Numbered from the stretch's first letter, positions 35,257-44,897 are shown. The stretch: 64,000 bases of DNA from Desertibacillus haloalkaliphilus (GCF_019039105.1 NZ_JAHPIV010000004.1:186001-250000); one strand, 5' to 3'. The notes: a model not told the origin generated them from the letters alone. Made by a program: numbers and translations.

Positions 35257-35838
35257 TTACATAAGTAAATACTTATAAAAGGCTGGAAATTCTCTAACTA
35301 TCGAATAGAAATCCCTAACTTCAAATATTTCAGCATGTGCTCCTCTTACTTCTTTAAATCCTTGCTTTTCAAATGCTAGCTTAGTCCTAGATATATGAAA
35401 GTATTGTGTGATAACCGTAACTGACCGTACATCTAAATTCCCCATGATCCTCCGAGCATTTTCTGCTGTCATCGTTGTGTTATACCCATTGCTATCTGTA
35501 AAAATCGAATCACCCGAAACACCATGTCCTACTAAGTACTCTTCCATAACCTCTGCTTCATCATAACCCTCAACACCGAGACCTCCACTAACGATGATAA
35601 AATCCAAATAACCGTCTTCATAAAGCTCAATGGCCTTATCCAATCTTGCTTGCAGTCGCTCTGAAGGGTGACCATCTCGTTCTACTTTATTTCCTAACAC
35701 AACTCCAACCTCTGTTTTTTCTAATTCATCATTTAGACCATCAATAATGACCGCGGCTGTATGAATGACAAACCAAATACTAAAACAAAGGAATACCATT
35801 ACAACAAACCTTAGCAATCGTTTTCCTCTAGTCGTCAT
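35257..35838 (-). CDS. YdcF family (DUF218) membrane-anchored protein
   Basis: The 193-residue protein has one N-terminal membrane helix (about 10-32) and an extracytoplasmic DUF218 domain. Typical motifs are VGVVLGNKVE near 45, ARLDKAIELYEDGY, FIIVSGGLGVEGYDEAEVM and TTMTAENARRIMG, which match ElyC/SanA/YdcF proteins. Some members act in envelope polysaccharide metabolism. AGGCAGGG precedes the ATG. It stands alone. Confidence 0.88.
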   Translation of the reverse strand: MTTRGKRLLRFVVMVFLCFSIWFVIHTAAVIIDGLNDELEKTEVGVVLGNKVERDGHPSERLQARLDKAIELYEDGYLDFIIVSGGLGVEGYDEAEVMEEYLVGHGVSGDSIFTDSNGYNTTMTAENARRIMGNLDVRSVTVITQYFHISRTKLAFEKQGFKEVRGAHAEIFEVRDFYSIVREFPAFYKYLLM

Positions 35839-36075
35839 ATAATCCCTGCCTCATAAATAATTGTTTTTTCTACAGTATCATAGGTTGTATAATTTGGGTA
35901 TTTATGGTGTTCTAATTATTTTATTTTCTTATTATGATAAATATATAACTATTACGGTACGTGAAATTTTTAGAGGTGATACCTTATACGCTCAATTAAT
36001 ACCCCTTATCACAAAATGACCTGCCACACGTTTACTCGCAAATGCGATAAAATGGATAGCGCGACTAAATATAAG
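35839..36075. other. intergenic region, nothing recognised
   Basis: This AT-rich region lies between the YdcF gene and the start of the catabolic island. Promoter elements for the leftward YdcF gene are expected here. No gene is supported. Confidence 0.35.
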
Positions 36076-36113
36076 CACCTGCGCTGAATGGTAGGCACCA
36101 ATCAACGCAGGTG
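36076..36113 (-). terminator. hairpin at the end of the catabolic island
   Basis: CACCTGCG pairs perfectly with CGCAGGTG around a 22-base interval that can form an inner stem (GGTAGGC region). It lies 28 bp after the enoyl-CoA hydratase stop and is the likely end of the operon, although the T tail is weak. Confidence 0.6.
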
Positions 36114-36141
36114 TAGTAGCGGCTATTAAAGCTTGAATGAT

Positions 36142-36927
36142 TTATTGATGTTTGAAGTTAGGAGTTCGTTTCTCAATAAAAGCGCTGACTCCTTCCCTGA
36201 CATCTTCAGTATTAAAAACGTCCACAAATAAATCCGACTCATGATCAATCGCTTGCTCAAACGATTTTTCCATACCTTCATTTACTGCTTGCTTAATCCT
36301 ACTTAATGCTTGCAAAGAATAGCCTGCCATCTTCTCGGCTAATGAACGAGCTGCTCCCATCCCTTCACCAGTTGGAGCTACTTGGTTGACTAAACCAATT
36401 TGGCGTGCTTCTTCTGCTGAAATGGGATCACCGCTAAACATTAACTCTTTTGCTTTTGCTTCGCCAATGAGTCTTGGTAACCGTTGGGTTCCTCCGCCAC
36501 CAGGGAATAAACCGAGCTTAACTTCTGGTAACCCTATTTGTACATGTTCTTCTGCGATACGGATATCACAGGTTAAAGCAAGCTCACAACCACCACCTAA
36601 TGCCATCCCATTTAACATTGCAATCGTAGGCTTCGGTATCTCATCGATTAGATTTAACACGCGATGTGATTCCATATTTAATGTCTTAAACTCGTCATCA
36701 CTCATGTCGACCCATTGTGGGAATTCTTTAATATCAGCACCTGCCATAAATGCTCGGTTTCCTGCTCCCGTTAAAATAACTGCGATCACGTTGGGATCTT
36801 CAGCAATCCCTGTAAATGCTTCCCCTAATTCTTTTGTAACTTGAACACTTAGCACATTCATCGGTGGATTATCGATTGTTACCGTCGCTATTCCGCGTTC
36901 AATTTCTACATGGACTAATTTTTCCAT
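36142..36927 (-). CDS. enoyl-CoA hydratase/crotonase
   Basis: The 261-residue crotonase-fold enzyme hydrates trans-2-enoyl-CoA in a beta-oxidation-type route. The oxyanion motifs are AFMAGADIKEF near 60 and GMALGGGCELALTCD near 107. The catalytic glutamates are the E of GGGCE and the E in GLPEVKLGLFPGGGGTQRL near 133. Both are present, so it can act as a hydratase. The ATG has GGGAGG upstream. It is the last gene of the cluster, 54 bp after the 3-hydroxyacyl-CoA dehydrogenase gene. Confidence 0.92.
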   Translation of the reverse strand: MEKLVHVEIERGIATVTIDNPPMNVLSVQVTKELGEAFTGIAEDPNVIAVILTGAGNRAFMAGADIKEFPQWVDMSDDEFKTLNMESHRVLNLIDEIPKPTIAMLNGMALGGGCELALTCDIRIAEEHVQIGLPEVKLGLFPGGGGTQRLPRLIGEAKAKELMFSGDPISAEEARQIGLVNQVAPTGEGMGAARSLAEKMAGYSLQALSRIKQAVNEGMEKSFEQAIDHESDLFVDVFNTEDVREGVSAFIEKRTPNFKHQ

Positions 36928-36980
36928 TTGCTTTCCTCCCTATCATTATATAGATTTAGTCATCAACTAAAAGAATAGAC

Positions 36981-37751
36981 TTACTTCGGCTGCATACGAA
37001 TGGCTCCATCAAGTCGAATCGTTTCGCCATTTAACAATGGGTTTTCGATAATACTCTTTGCTAGCATTGCATACTCCGATGGAAAACCTAAGCGAGGTGG
37101 GAATGGTACCATTTTTCCTAATGCGTCACGAGCTTTATCCGGTAATGAGTTAAATAACGGAGTCTCAATTAAACCTGGTGCAATCGTCATTACACGGATA
37201 CCGTGCCGTGCAAACTCTCGTGCAATTGGTAATGTCATACCGACGACCCCACCTTTTGATGCACTATATGCAGATTGTCCGATTTGTCCATCAAACGCCG
37301 CCACCGATGCCGTATTAATAATAACCCCTCTTTCGTCTTCATGATTAGGAGTATTAGAAATCATCCGTTGGGCTGCTAGACGAATCACATTAAACGTGCC
37401 TACCAAATTGACTTGAATGATTTTATTAAAATTACTTAAATCATGGACGCCTTCTCGTCCTACCACTTTTTCCGCTGGTCCAATCCCAGCACAATTTACC
37501 ACCGTGTTAAATGAACCAAATTTTTCAATCGTTTCGTTCAATGCAGCAGTAACCTCTTCTTCACTTGTCACATCAGTCTTTACAAAAAGAACATTCTCAG
37601 AACCTAACCGTTCTACAACGGCTGCCCCCAATTCTTCAGATAAATCAAAGATTGCAGCTTTCCCACCACTTTCTACAATATTCGTTACCGTTGCTTCACC
37701 TAATCCAGAAGCTCCTCCTGTCACTACAGCAATACTTTCGTTTACTTTCAT
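36981..37751 (-). CDS. SDR-type 3-hydroxyacyl-CoA dehydrogenase
   Basis: The 256-residue short-chain dehydrogenase has the cofactor motif TGGASGLGEATVT near 11, NCAGIGPAEK near 85, and the catalytic Ser and YSASKGG near 155. It resembles the HSD17B10-type 3-hydroxyacyl-CoA dehydrogenases found in beta-oxidation clusters, including the C-terminal GETIRLDGAIRM. It lies between the thiolase and the hydratase, so it supplies the third beta-oxidation step. The start was set at the ATG after a TTG, with AGGATGAGG upstream. Confidence 0.85.
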   Translation of the reverse strand: MKVNESIAVVTGGASGLGEATVTNIVESGGKAAIFDLSEELGAAVVERLGSENVLFVKTDVTSEEEVTAALNETIEKFGSFNTVVNCAGIGPAEKVVGREGVHDLSNFNKIIQVNLVGTFNVIRLAAQRMISNTPNHEDERGVIINTASVAAFDGQIGQSAYSASKGGVVGMTLPIAREFARHGIRVMTIAPGLIETPLFNSLPDKARDALGKMVPFPPRLGFPSEYAMLAKSIIENPLLNGETIRLDGAIRMQPK

Positions 37752-37783
37752 CAATCCTCATCCTTTCTACTTATTATTTAAAA

Positions 37784-38938
37784 TTAGGAATCAATTCGTT
37801 CAATAATCGTTGCATTAGCCATACCATTGCCTTCACAAATCGCTTGAATTCCGAAACGCCCTCCAGTTCGCTCGAGCTCGCTCATTAGCGTCATCATCAC
37901 ACGGGCTCCACTAGCACCTAAAGGGTGACCAAGTGCAATCGCTCCTCCATTTGGGTTAAGTTTCTGCGGATCTGCTTGTAGCTCTTCTAACCAGCACATC
38001 GGTACGGATGCAAATGCTTCATTCACTTCATATACATCCATATCAGCCAACGTTAGCCCTGCTCTCTCTAATACATGTTTTGTAGCATCAATTGGACCTG
38101 TAAGCATTAACGTCGGATCTGAACCAACAACCGAACGTGCTATGACTTTAAATCGTGGCTTCAATCCTAATTGTTGTGCTTTTTCTCTTGACATCAGAAG
38201 AAGAGCCCCAGCACCATCACTCATTTGACTTGCATTCCCTGCATGGATCACGCCATCATTTTTAAAAACCGGTTGAAGCGTGCTTAGCTTTTCAATTGTT
38301 GTCCCTCTTCGTGGTCCTTCATCTTGAGTAATGACCGCTTTACTACCATCCTCTAAGGTGACTTCATACGGCATAATTTCATGATCAAAGCGCCCTTCAT
38401 TTTGCGCTTGAATCGCCTTTTCGTGACTCTTAAGCGAGAATTCATCCAATTGTCCCCGTGAAAACTCCCATTTTTCTGCGATCCGCTCGGCTGATAACCC
38501 TTGATGGATAATCTCATAGCGACTTGTTAACTCTTCGCTCCAATCTGATTGTTTTCTAGTTGAAAACATAGGAACACGTGACATGCTTTCAACCCCACCG
38601 GCAATCACAACATCCATGTCACCACTCAAAATGGCTTGAGCAGCAAAGTGAACGGCTTGTTGACCAGACCCACATTGGCGATCAATCGTTGTACCCGGTA
38701 CACGAATTGGAAAATCTGCCATCAATGCCGCCGTACGCGCAATATTAAGTCCTTGCTCCTCAGTTTGTGACACACAACCAAGGATGACATCCTCTATTAA
38801 CTCTGACGAGATTCCTGTACGTTTTACCAATTCTCTTAACACATTTGCTGCCATATCATCTGGTCGTACCGTACTCATTACCCCTTTCCTTCTTCCTACA
38901 GGAGTTCTTACAGCATCAACAATAACCACTTCACGCAT
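37784..38938 (-). CDS. acetyl-CoA acyltransferase (thiolase)
   Basis: This 384-residue thiolase splits 3-ketoacyl-CoA. The nucleophilic Cys is in DRQCGSGQQA near 88, the His in GGAIALGHPLGASGAR near 340, and the second Cys in CEGNGMANA near 370. All catalytic residues are present. AGGAGG lies upstream of the ATG. With the adjacent SDR and hydratase it completes a beta-oxidation set. The chain length is unknown. Confidence 0.92.
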   Translation of the reverse strand: MREVVIVDAVRTPVGRRKGVMSTVRPDDMAANVLRELVKRTGISSELIEDVILGCVSQTEEQGLNIARTAALMADFPIRVPGTTIDRQCGSGQQAVHFAAQAILSGDMDVVIAGGVESMSRVPMFSTRKQSDWSEELTSRYEIIHQGLSAERIAEKWEFSRGQLDEFSLKSHEKAIQAQNEGRFDHEIMPYEVTLEDGSKAVITQDEGPRRGTTIEKLSTLQPVFKNDGVIHAGNASQMSDGAGALLLMSREKAQQLGLKPRFKVIARSVVGSDPTLMLTGPIDATKHVLERAGLTLADMDVYEVNEAFASVPMCWLEELQADPQKLNPNGGAIALGHPLGASGARVMMTLMSELERTGGRFGIQAICEGNGMANATIIERIDS

Positions 38939-39092
38939 AACCTTCCTCCTAACCCGTATTTGGTTGCTTGAGCTTCACCATTCTCATTGTTAACATTATA
39001 CTAAACACAAAATTTAAAATATTCAATTAATTTTAGTTGCAAACACCCTTGATAGATGTTAACCACTGTCTAAAATTTTATATTGTTTTTAA

Positions 39093-40151
39093 CTATACTA
39101 ACTGAGAATCTATTGATTCATAAGCAGCATTCATCAGGTTTTGAATCGCCAAGTCTAACGTCTCAAATCTTGAATCTTGTACATGCCCTTTCTTCCATCG
39201 ATAATAAATTTGCTGTAAAATAACAGCTGTTTTGAAATAAGCGAGTACCAAGTAGAAGTTAAAATTTGAGAGATCTCTCCCACTTTTTCTAGCATAACGT
39301 TCAATAAATTGTTTACGACTAATAAAACCACCAAGAGTTGTTACTGAATTGATCGCGGTAAAAGGATCATTTTCATCTTTCCAATAACTAATGGCAGCGC
39401 CAAGATCAGTAAGTGGATCGCCAATTGTACATAACTCCCAATCAAACAAACCAATGATTTCACCTGGCTCATCATATGAAAACATCATATTATTTATCTT
39501 AAAATCGTTATGAACAATCGTTGGACTAGAAGGAATAGGAATATTTGAGAGTAACCATTTCTCTAGTTTTGGATAAACTTCAATTTCACCAACCACAAAT
39601 TGTCGATAACGTTTGATCCAATTATGAACTTGCCTTTCCAAATAACCGTCTGGTTTCCCCATATTCTCTAAGCCGATGTTCTTATAATCAATATTATGAA
39701 GGTCTACTAAAGTGTCTACCACCGATTCTGAGATACGAATTCTAGTATTAGGAGCTCGATCATAGTCATCTGGAATCGTATCATCTAAAACCACTCCTGT
39801 CTTTTTCTCCATCACATAAAAATGTTTATCCATAATCGATTGATCATCAGCGTATAAGTATGGTTTTGGAGCAATTGAAAATACGGGATTGATTTTTTCT
39901 AATAAACGAAACTCTCTGTGGACATCATGAGCTTTTGCTGGGATTTCACCAAACGGTGGGCGCCTCAACACAGCTTCCCAGTCTCCAATTTTCAATAAAA
40001 AAGTTAAGTTAGAATAACCTTCTGTAAATTGCTTAACTACCATTTGTTGATCTTCAAGTCCTTGTATGTTTGAACGCAGGTATTGTTCGAAACGCATCCA
40101 ATTAATTTCATTTTCAGCTTGCTTAGAGACTTCCCTCTCTTGTTTTAACAT
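39093..40151 (-). CDS. APH-family phosphotransferase (ACAD10/11-like acyl-CoA kinase)
   Basis: The 352-residue protein has a kinase-like fold of the aminoglycoside phosphotransferase type. The ATP-binding region is near TEGYSNLTFLLKIG, the invariant Lys-type position in VLRRPP, the Brenner motif in VHNDFKINNMMF near 215, and the metal-binding Asp in FDWELCTIGDPLTDLG near 235. This matches the N-terminal kinase of ACAD10/11 and Pseudomonas LvaA, which phosphorylates 4-hydroxyacyl-CoA. The true start is the ATG with AGGAGGG upstream, six codons inside the longest frame. It lies in the middle of the acyl-CoA cluster. Confidence 0.82.
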   Translation of the reverse strand: MLKQEREVSKQAENEINWMRFEQYLRSNIQGLEDQQMVVKQFTEGYSNLTFLLKIGDWEAVLRRPPFGEIPAKAHDVHREFRLLEKINPVFSIAPKPYLYADDQSIMDKHFYVMEKKTGVVLDDTIPDDYDRAPNTRIRISESVVDTLVDLHNIDYKNIGLENMGKPDGYLERQVHNWIKRYRQFVVGEIEVYPKLEKWLLSNIPIPSSPTIVHNDFKINNMMFSYDEPGEIIGLFDWELCTIGDPLTDLGAAISYWKDENDPFTAINSVTTLGGFISRKQFIERYARKSGRDLSNFNFYLVLAYFKTAVILQQIYYRWKKGHVQDSRFETLDLAIQNLMNAAYESIDSQLV

Positions 40152-40260
40152 TCCAGCCCTCCTAGACAAATGAAATGAAAGTCAACGTTCTACCGAGCGA
40201 GTCATGATGCGAGATCCATTTATTCAATTAACCATTTGGTATCTTGAAATTTCACTAGTA

Positions 40261-40312
40261 ACGATGTAGACCGCCCAAACACGGTTGACAAAACCAAACC
40301 TATCTGCATCGT
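40261..40312 (-). terminator. inverted repeat after the ComB-like gene
   Basis: ACGATGTAGA pairs with TCTGCATCGT (one G-T pair) around a 32-base loop, starting nine bases after the ComB-like stop codon. It could be a terminator or attenuator; no T tail follows. Confidence 0.4.
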
Positions 40313-40320
40313 AACATTAC

Positions 40321-41079
40321 TTACCGCTTAATTGACTCTCTCCCTCGTTGGTTGATAGGGAGGACCTCTCTTTTTTCATTTAGATAAGGAAGGACCTCAA
40401 ATATCCCTCTTTGAGAGGACAGGTGTACATCTTTTTCATAACCATAATCCATGAGCATTTTACCTATAGATGTCTCTTGGAGAATATGTCTATGGTTATG
40501 TTTTTCAAAGCTATAATATCCAAGCGCAACTTTTGCTGCGTCTGAAAGGGACCATTCAACATGAGTATGTGCTAAGAATTCTTCTAGAAAGTAACCAACG
40601 CCATAGAAGTCTTCACTGTTGAATTGTTTCGATGATCCTGAACAAACGAGAATAATCGTTTCATCAGACATCGTTTCACTCAGTTTTTTTGCAGCATAAG
40701 CCCCATTTAATAGTGAAGCTACATAAACTTGTTGGGCATGAGCAGATTTACAAATAGCAACTGTCCCATTTGTTGTTGCAAGAATCACTGTTTTCCCTCT
40801 TACTTGCTCTTTCAACAAGGTAGGACTTGGCTTATTAAACCCATGAAGCACCATACCTTTATCTTCACCAATTAATACGATATCTTCTTTTTTATGTTTA
40901 CTAGCTTCTACTAATGCCTCCTCCCCATCCATAACAGGGATCACTTTCTTCGCCCCATACTCGAGCAAAGAAACAATCACTGAGGTCGCTAGTAATACAT
41001 CAAAAACGACAACAACTTTTCCATCAAGTTTTTCTTGATCAATTTCTTCTTTTTTCATTAAGACATGGACTTTCCCCAT
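40321..41079 (-). CDS. ComB family 2-phosphosulfolactate phosphatase-like
   Basis: The 252-residue protein has the ComB fold signature VVVFDVLLATSVIVSLLEYGAKKV near 23 and ILATTNGTVAICKSAHAQQV near 98, including the conserved acidic and Ser/Thr residues. ComB family enzymes remove phosphate from 2-phosphosulfolactate in coenzyme M or spore sulfolactate synthesis (YitC in Bacillus). Its position between an acyl-CoA kinase and an enoyl-CoA isomerase is unexpected, so it may act on another phospho-acid here. It has MGKVHV at the start with GGGGTG upstream. Confidence 0.75.
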   Translation of the reverse strand: MGKVHVLMKKEEIDQEKLDGKVVVVFDVLLATSVIVSLLEYGAKKVIPVMDGEEALVEASKHKKEDIVLIGEDKGMVLHGFNKPSPTLLKEQVRGKTVILATTNGTVAICKSAHAQQVYVASLLNGAYAAKKLSETMSDETIILVCSGSSKQFNSEDFYGVGYFLEEFLAHTHVEWSLSDAAKVALGYYSFEKHNHRHILQETSIGKMLMDYGYEKDVHLSSQRGIFEVLPYLNEKREVLPINQRGRESIKR

Positions 41080-41118
41080 AGTGACACCCCATTTTATTAA
41101 AACAAATTTTCTTTTCTG

Positions 41119-41901
41119 CTATTTTCCTAGAAAGTTCGGATCCCTCTTTTCAAAAAATGCCCTCACCCCTTCGTCATGATCTTCCGTCGAAAAGGCAACC
41201 GATTGCACAAGTGCCTCCTCTCGCAACATTTGTTCAAGTGAGGATTCAAAACTACGGTTTAACATAAACTTTGCAAGCCCAATGGCCTGGGTAGCTTTTG
41301 TTCCTAATGATGTTGCTAGTTCTTCAGCTTTAGTGATAAGTTCTTGATTTTGAACGATATCTAACACAATACCATATTTTTTTGCCTCTTTAGCGCTAAT
41401 CGTACGTCCAGAAAACACCAACTCTTTCGCTCGTGCCATTCCAACCATTCTCGGTAAATGATAGAGTCCACCTAAATCTGGTATTAATCCTATTTTATTA
41501 AAGACCATCGCAAAAGATGATTGTTCAGTTGCAATCACGAAATCACATGCGAGCGCCAGACTAAAACCGGCACCAACCGCATAGCCATTAACAGCTGCAA
41601 TGACTGGCTTTTCCAACTGTGCGAGGTCTGTAATGAGTGGCAACCCAAACTTCATATAATCTCTTCCAACCGATGCATTGTCATAGCCTTTAGGAAAGCT
41701 AGTAATATCACCTCCTGCACAGAATCCTTTACCATTTCCTGTTATAATCACTGCACGAATAGCTGAGTTACTTTTCACCTCTTGAAGTGCATCTCGCAAT
41801 CCAGCAATGATTTCATTTGATAGTACATTTAACTTTTCCGGTCGATTCAATGTAATCTTGGCTACGCCTTCGTTTACATGTAGCAGCACTGCTTCTGACA
41901 T
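41119..41901 (-). CDS. enoyl-CoA isomerase-like crotonase (PaaG-like)
   Basis: The roughly 260-residue crotonase-fold protein has the oxyanion motif FCAGGDITSF near 60 and VGAGFSLALACDFV near 105. The first catalytic glutamate is replaced (GAGFS), and the second motif is IGLIPDLGGLYHLPRMVG with Asp in place of Glu, like PaaG and delta3-delta2 enoyl-CoA isomerases. It therefore probably shifts a double bond rather than hydrating. The start at 41901 has GGGG nine bases upstream; the longer start lacks spacing. It lies between the ACAD and ComB-like genes. Confidence 0.88.
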   Translation of the reverse strand: MSEAVLLHVNEGVAKITLNRPEKLNVLSNEIIAGLRDALQEVKSNSAIRAVIITGNGKGFCAGGDITSFPKGYDNASVGRDYMKFGLPLITDLAQLEKPVIAAVNGYAVGAGFSLALACDFVIATEQSSFAMVFNKIGLIPDLGGLYHLPRMVGMARAKELVFSGRTISAKEAKKYGIVLDIVQNQELITKAEELATSLGTKATQAIGLAKFMLNRSFESSLEQMLREEALVQSVAFSTEDHDEGVRAFFEKRDPNFLGK

Positions 41902-42205
41902 ACCCATCAACCCCTACACTTATAATCGCTAACCATTATACTAGAACCTCTCTGTGCTTTCTTTCTAGTTATCATTACAACCTTCATGCTGATTAGCTGC
42001 AAATCACCACTTTTACTAACTTCACAATCTACGACATTCATAATTTTCTTAATATTATGAATAATATTCACACCCTATTATCACCTGAAAAACAACTGAA
42101 GTCAAATGCTGACCATTGAAAACAACAAAGCTGAACTTGCCACACTCATCAATCTAGTATCAGAGGGTTGGAGAAAAACACTTGTTCACTTGTCTCTTAC
42201 ACTTC
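41902..42205. other. intergenic region with AT-rich inverted repeat
   Basis: This 304 bp stretch separates the isomerase and acyl-CoA dehydrogenase genes. An 8-bp dyad AATATTAT/ATAATATT lies near 42049. No gene is supported. A promoter for the downstream half of the cluster may lie here. Confidence 0.35.
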
Positions 42206-43351
42206 CTACAAATTCATATTCTTAGCAATGATAGTTTTCATGATTTCATTTGTTCCTGCATAAATGGACGTCACAGCAATATCTCGGTATCGTCTTGCGA
42301 TCTCATACTCTTCCATGTATCCATAACCACCATGTAATTGCATACACTCTGTAGCTACTTTTTTAGCTAAATCTGTCACCCACCATTTTGCCATCGATAC
42401 TTCTGTAACGACATCCTCATTCTTCACATGTTTCTTAATTAAGGTGTCGACATAAGTTCTGCCAATAGATATTTCAGTCGCCATTTCTGCTAATTTAAAT
42501 TGAGTGTTCTGAAATTTACTAATGGAGTGGCCAAATGCTTTTCGTTGCCCCGTATACTCCTTTGTTAGCTCTAGCATTCTCTCAGCAGCAACAATGGCAT
42601 TAATCGCAACAATTAACCGCTCTTGCTGTAACTTTTCCATTAAATAATAAAATCCGTGACCTTCTTTCCCTAGCAAATGACCTCTATCCACTCGTACATC
42701 TTCAAAGATCAATTCACAAGTATCATTTGCATGCTGACCAACTTTATTTAACTTCTTTCCCTTCGAAAACCCTTGTGTTCCAGCTTCTATGACAAAAAGA
42801 CTAATGCCTTTATATGCGGGTTCTGCATCTGGATCTGTTTTACAAGCAACAACGACGATATCAGCGGAATGTCCATTTGTTATAAATGACTTTTCCCCAT
42901 TAATTATAAAGTGGTCTCCATCTTTATCAGCCACGGTACGAATGTTTGATAAATCAGAGCCAGCTCCAGGTTCTGTCATCGCTATCGCTGTGATTGCTTT
43001 TCCACTCGTACTCGGAGTGATCCAACGCTGTTTTTGTACCTCACTTCCGAACGAATCAATATAAGGAATAACAATATCATTATGAAGTCCAATACCTGAC
43101 ATACCTGTTCCCACTTTTTCCATCTCTTCATTAATAATTACTGAATACAAAAAGTCTGCATTGAAGCCCCCATATTTTTCATCTGTCCATGGGCACAAAT
43201 AGCCTTGTTCACCCAACTTCTTCCAAAAGGTTCGCGGAATACACTTCTCTTCTTCCCATGTTTTAAAAAAAGGGACCGCTTCTTTCTCCAAGAACTTTCT
43301 TAACGATGTACGAAAAATTTCGTGGTCTTTTCCAAATATAATATTCTCCAA
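42206..43351 (-). CDS. acyl-CoA dehydrogenase (long-chain ACAD-like)
   Basis: The 381-residue flavoprotein oxidises an acyl-CoA to the 2-enoyl-CoA. Typical motifs are AIAMTEPGAGSDLS near 122 and the C-terminal LHGGYGYMEEYEIARRYRDI near 343, followed by IYAGTNEIMK. The usual catalytic Glu of medium-chain enzymes in this last motif is Ala here. As in long-chain ACADs, the base must be a Glu on helix G (around LELTKEYTGQRKAFG). The start is TTG with AGGTGA upstream. Confidence 0.92.
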   Translation of the reverse strand: MENIIFGKDHEIFRTSLRKFLEKEAVPFFKTWEEEKCIPRTFWKKLGEQGYLCPWTDEKYGGFNADFLYSVIINEEMEKVGTGMSGIGLHNDIVIPYIDSFGSEVQKQRWITPSTSGKAITAIAMTEPGAGSDLSNIRTVADKDGDHFIINGEKSFITNGHSADIVVVACKTDPDAEPAYKGISLFVIEAGTQGFSKGKKLNKVGQHANDTCELIFEDVRVDRGHLLGKEGHGFYYLMEKLQQERLIVAINAIVAAERMLELTKEYTGQRKAFGHSISKFQNTQFKLAEMATEISIGRTYVDTLIKKHVKNEDVVTEVSMAKWWVTDLAKKVATECMQLHGGYGYMEEYEIARRYRDIAVTSIYAGTNEIMKTIIAKNMNL

Positions 43352-43628
43352 TTATATTCACCTACTTCTTATTCATATCTTTATATCCTTTTTGCAAACC
43401 CTATTGTCGTAGCTATCATCCCGAAATTAAATTAGAATTAGGTAAAAGAGATTATGACCTCTAAACTACCTTAGGTCTATCTTCCTAATATAGTTCAGGG
43501 CTCCCCCTTCAACAGACCCCTTCATGTGTATGTGATGTCACAATGATTTATTCAATCTAGTTTCAATACATTGCTAGAGGAGCACCTAGTCATTCTCACA
43601 GTGGCAAAACATGTAAACAATAGTTAGA

Positions 43629-44897
43629 TTAGTTAAATAAGAATGTACTAAGCCAAGGGACATATAACAACACAAGTGTAGCAATCAACATACCGATTAA
43701 ATATGGAAATGAGCCTCGAACGACGACTCCCATATTCTCTTTAAAATGCCCACTAATTGCATAAAGACTCGAACCAATCGGCGGTGTGATTTGTCCGATC
43801 ATTAAAGTAGCAACAGCAACCATTGCAAAGTGGATCGGATCATACCCCAATGTCAGGACCGTCGGATATAAAACTGGCAATGTAATATACAAAATGGGTA
43901 TCGCATCCAAAAACATTCCAAAGAGCAAAAAGATTAAAATAATAACTAACATTATCATCCAGTCTGCCATATCAATATTTAATGCCACTTCAGTTATTGT
44001 TTGCGGAACTTGTAGATACGTAATCGCTGTAGTAAATAGTTGAGCTCCACCTAATAAAATGTAAATAATCGAGGTTGTAACCATTGTACTAATTAAACTC
44101 TTTTTAAAATTTTCAGCCGTACAATCTTTTCGATTAAATAAGAAGCTAATAAGTAACACGTAAACAATCGCAATTGCCGCTGCTTCAGTAGGGGTAAAAA
44201 TTCCGCCGTAAATTCCTCCCAGTATTAAAAATGGCATTAACAACGATGGAACTGCACCAATAAATGATCGACTCGTTTCCGACAAACTACTTCGCTTCGG
44301 TTTTTCGGTTGTATTTTTAAAGCTCACTATAATAGCTACAATAATCAACACAACAGCCACAAAAATGCCAGGAACAATACCAGCAATAAAAAGTTTTCCG
44401 GGATCTAGTTGTGTTGAAGCAGCAAACAAAATCATGAAAATACTTGGTGGAATCATTTGACCTAAAGTCCCTGACGCTGCAATGACACCATAACTATTCT
44501 CTTTTGAATGACCCATCGCTATCATTTGTGGAATAGCCATCGAGCCTACGGCAACAACAGTCGCTACTGATGAACCAGATAGTGCTCCAAAAATGGCTGC
44601 GGTAGCTACCACTGCTGCCGGCATCCCCCCTGGAAGGTGACCGACAAGATCTTTGATAAACGTAAACAGTTTACTAGCCGGTCCCATAAATGTCATCAAA
44701 TTGCCGGCTAATAAAAAGTAAGGTACGGCCAGTAAAATCCACTGATCAGTAGAAGTAAAAAACTGCGAGGCAATACTTTCTAAGGGCAAGCCCATATGAA
44801 CAAATACCCAATACCCACCACTTGCAGCTAGAGCTAACCAGATTGGAGCTCCTATGATTAATAACAACAACAAAATTAAAAAACCGACCAGTAACAT
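43629..44897 (-). CDS. dctM: TRAP transporter large permease subunit DctM
   Basis: The 422-residue membrane protein with about twelve helices is the ion-coupled channel of a tripartite ATP-independent periplasmic transporter. Typical signatures are AVPYFLLAGNLMTFMG near 55, GALSGSSVATVVAVGSM near 92 and MIPPSIFMILFA near 135. It imports carboxylates together with DctQ and a DctP binding protein. GGGGGGAG lies before the ATG, and the DctQ gene lies 42 bp upstream in the same transcript. Confidence 0.93.
   Translation of the reverse strand: MLLVGFLILLLLLIIGAPIWLALAASGGYWVFVHMGLPLESIASQFFTSTDQWILLAVPYFLLAGNLMTFMGPASKLFTFIKDLVGHLPGGMPAAVVATAAIFGALSGSSVATVVAVGSMAIPQMIAMGHSKENSYGVIAASGTLGQMIPPSIFMILFAASTQLDPGKLFIAGIVPGIFVAVVLIIVAIIVSFKNTTEKPKRSSLSETSRSFIGAVPSLLMPFLILGGIYGGIFTPTEAAAIAIVYVLLISFLFNRKDCTAENFKKSLISTMVTTSIIYILLGGAQLFTTAITYLQVPQTITEVALNIDMADWMIMLVIILIFLLFGMFLDAIPILYITLPVLYPTVLTLGYDPIHFAMVAVATLMIGQITPPIGSSLYAISGHFKENMGVVVRGSFPYLIGMLIATLVLLYVPWLSTFLFN

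Noticed and set aside
36386-36844. 152-residue open frame on the plus strand
   Set aside because: It lies entirely antisense to the enoyl-CoA hydratase gene, has no homology-like motifs and no ribosome binding site.
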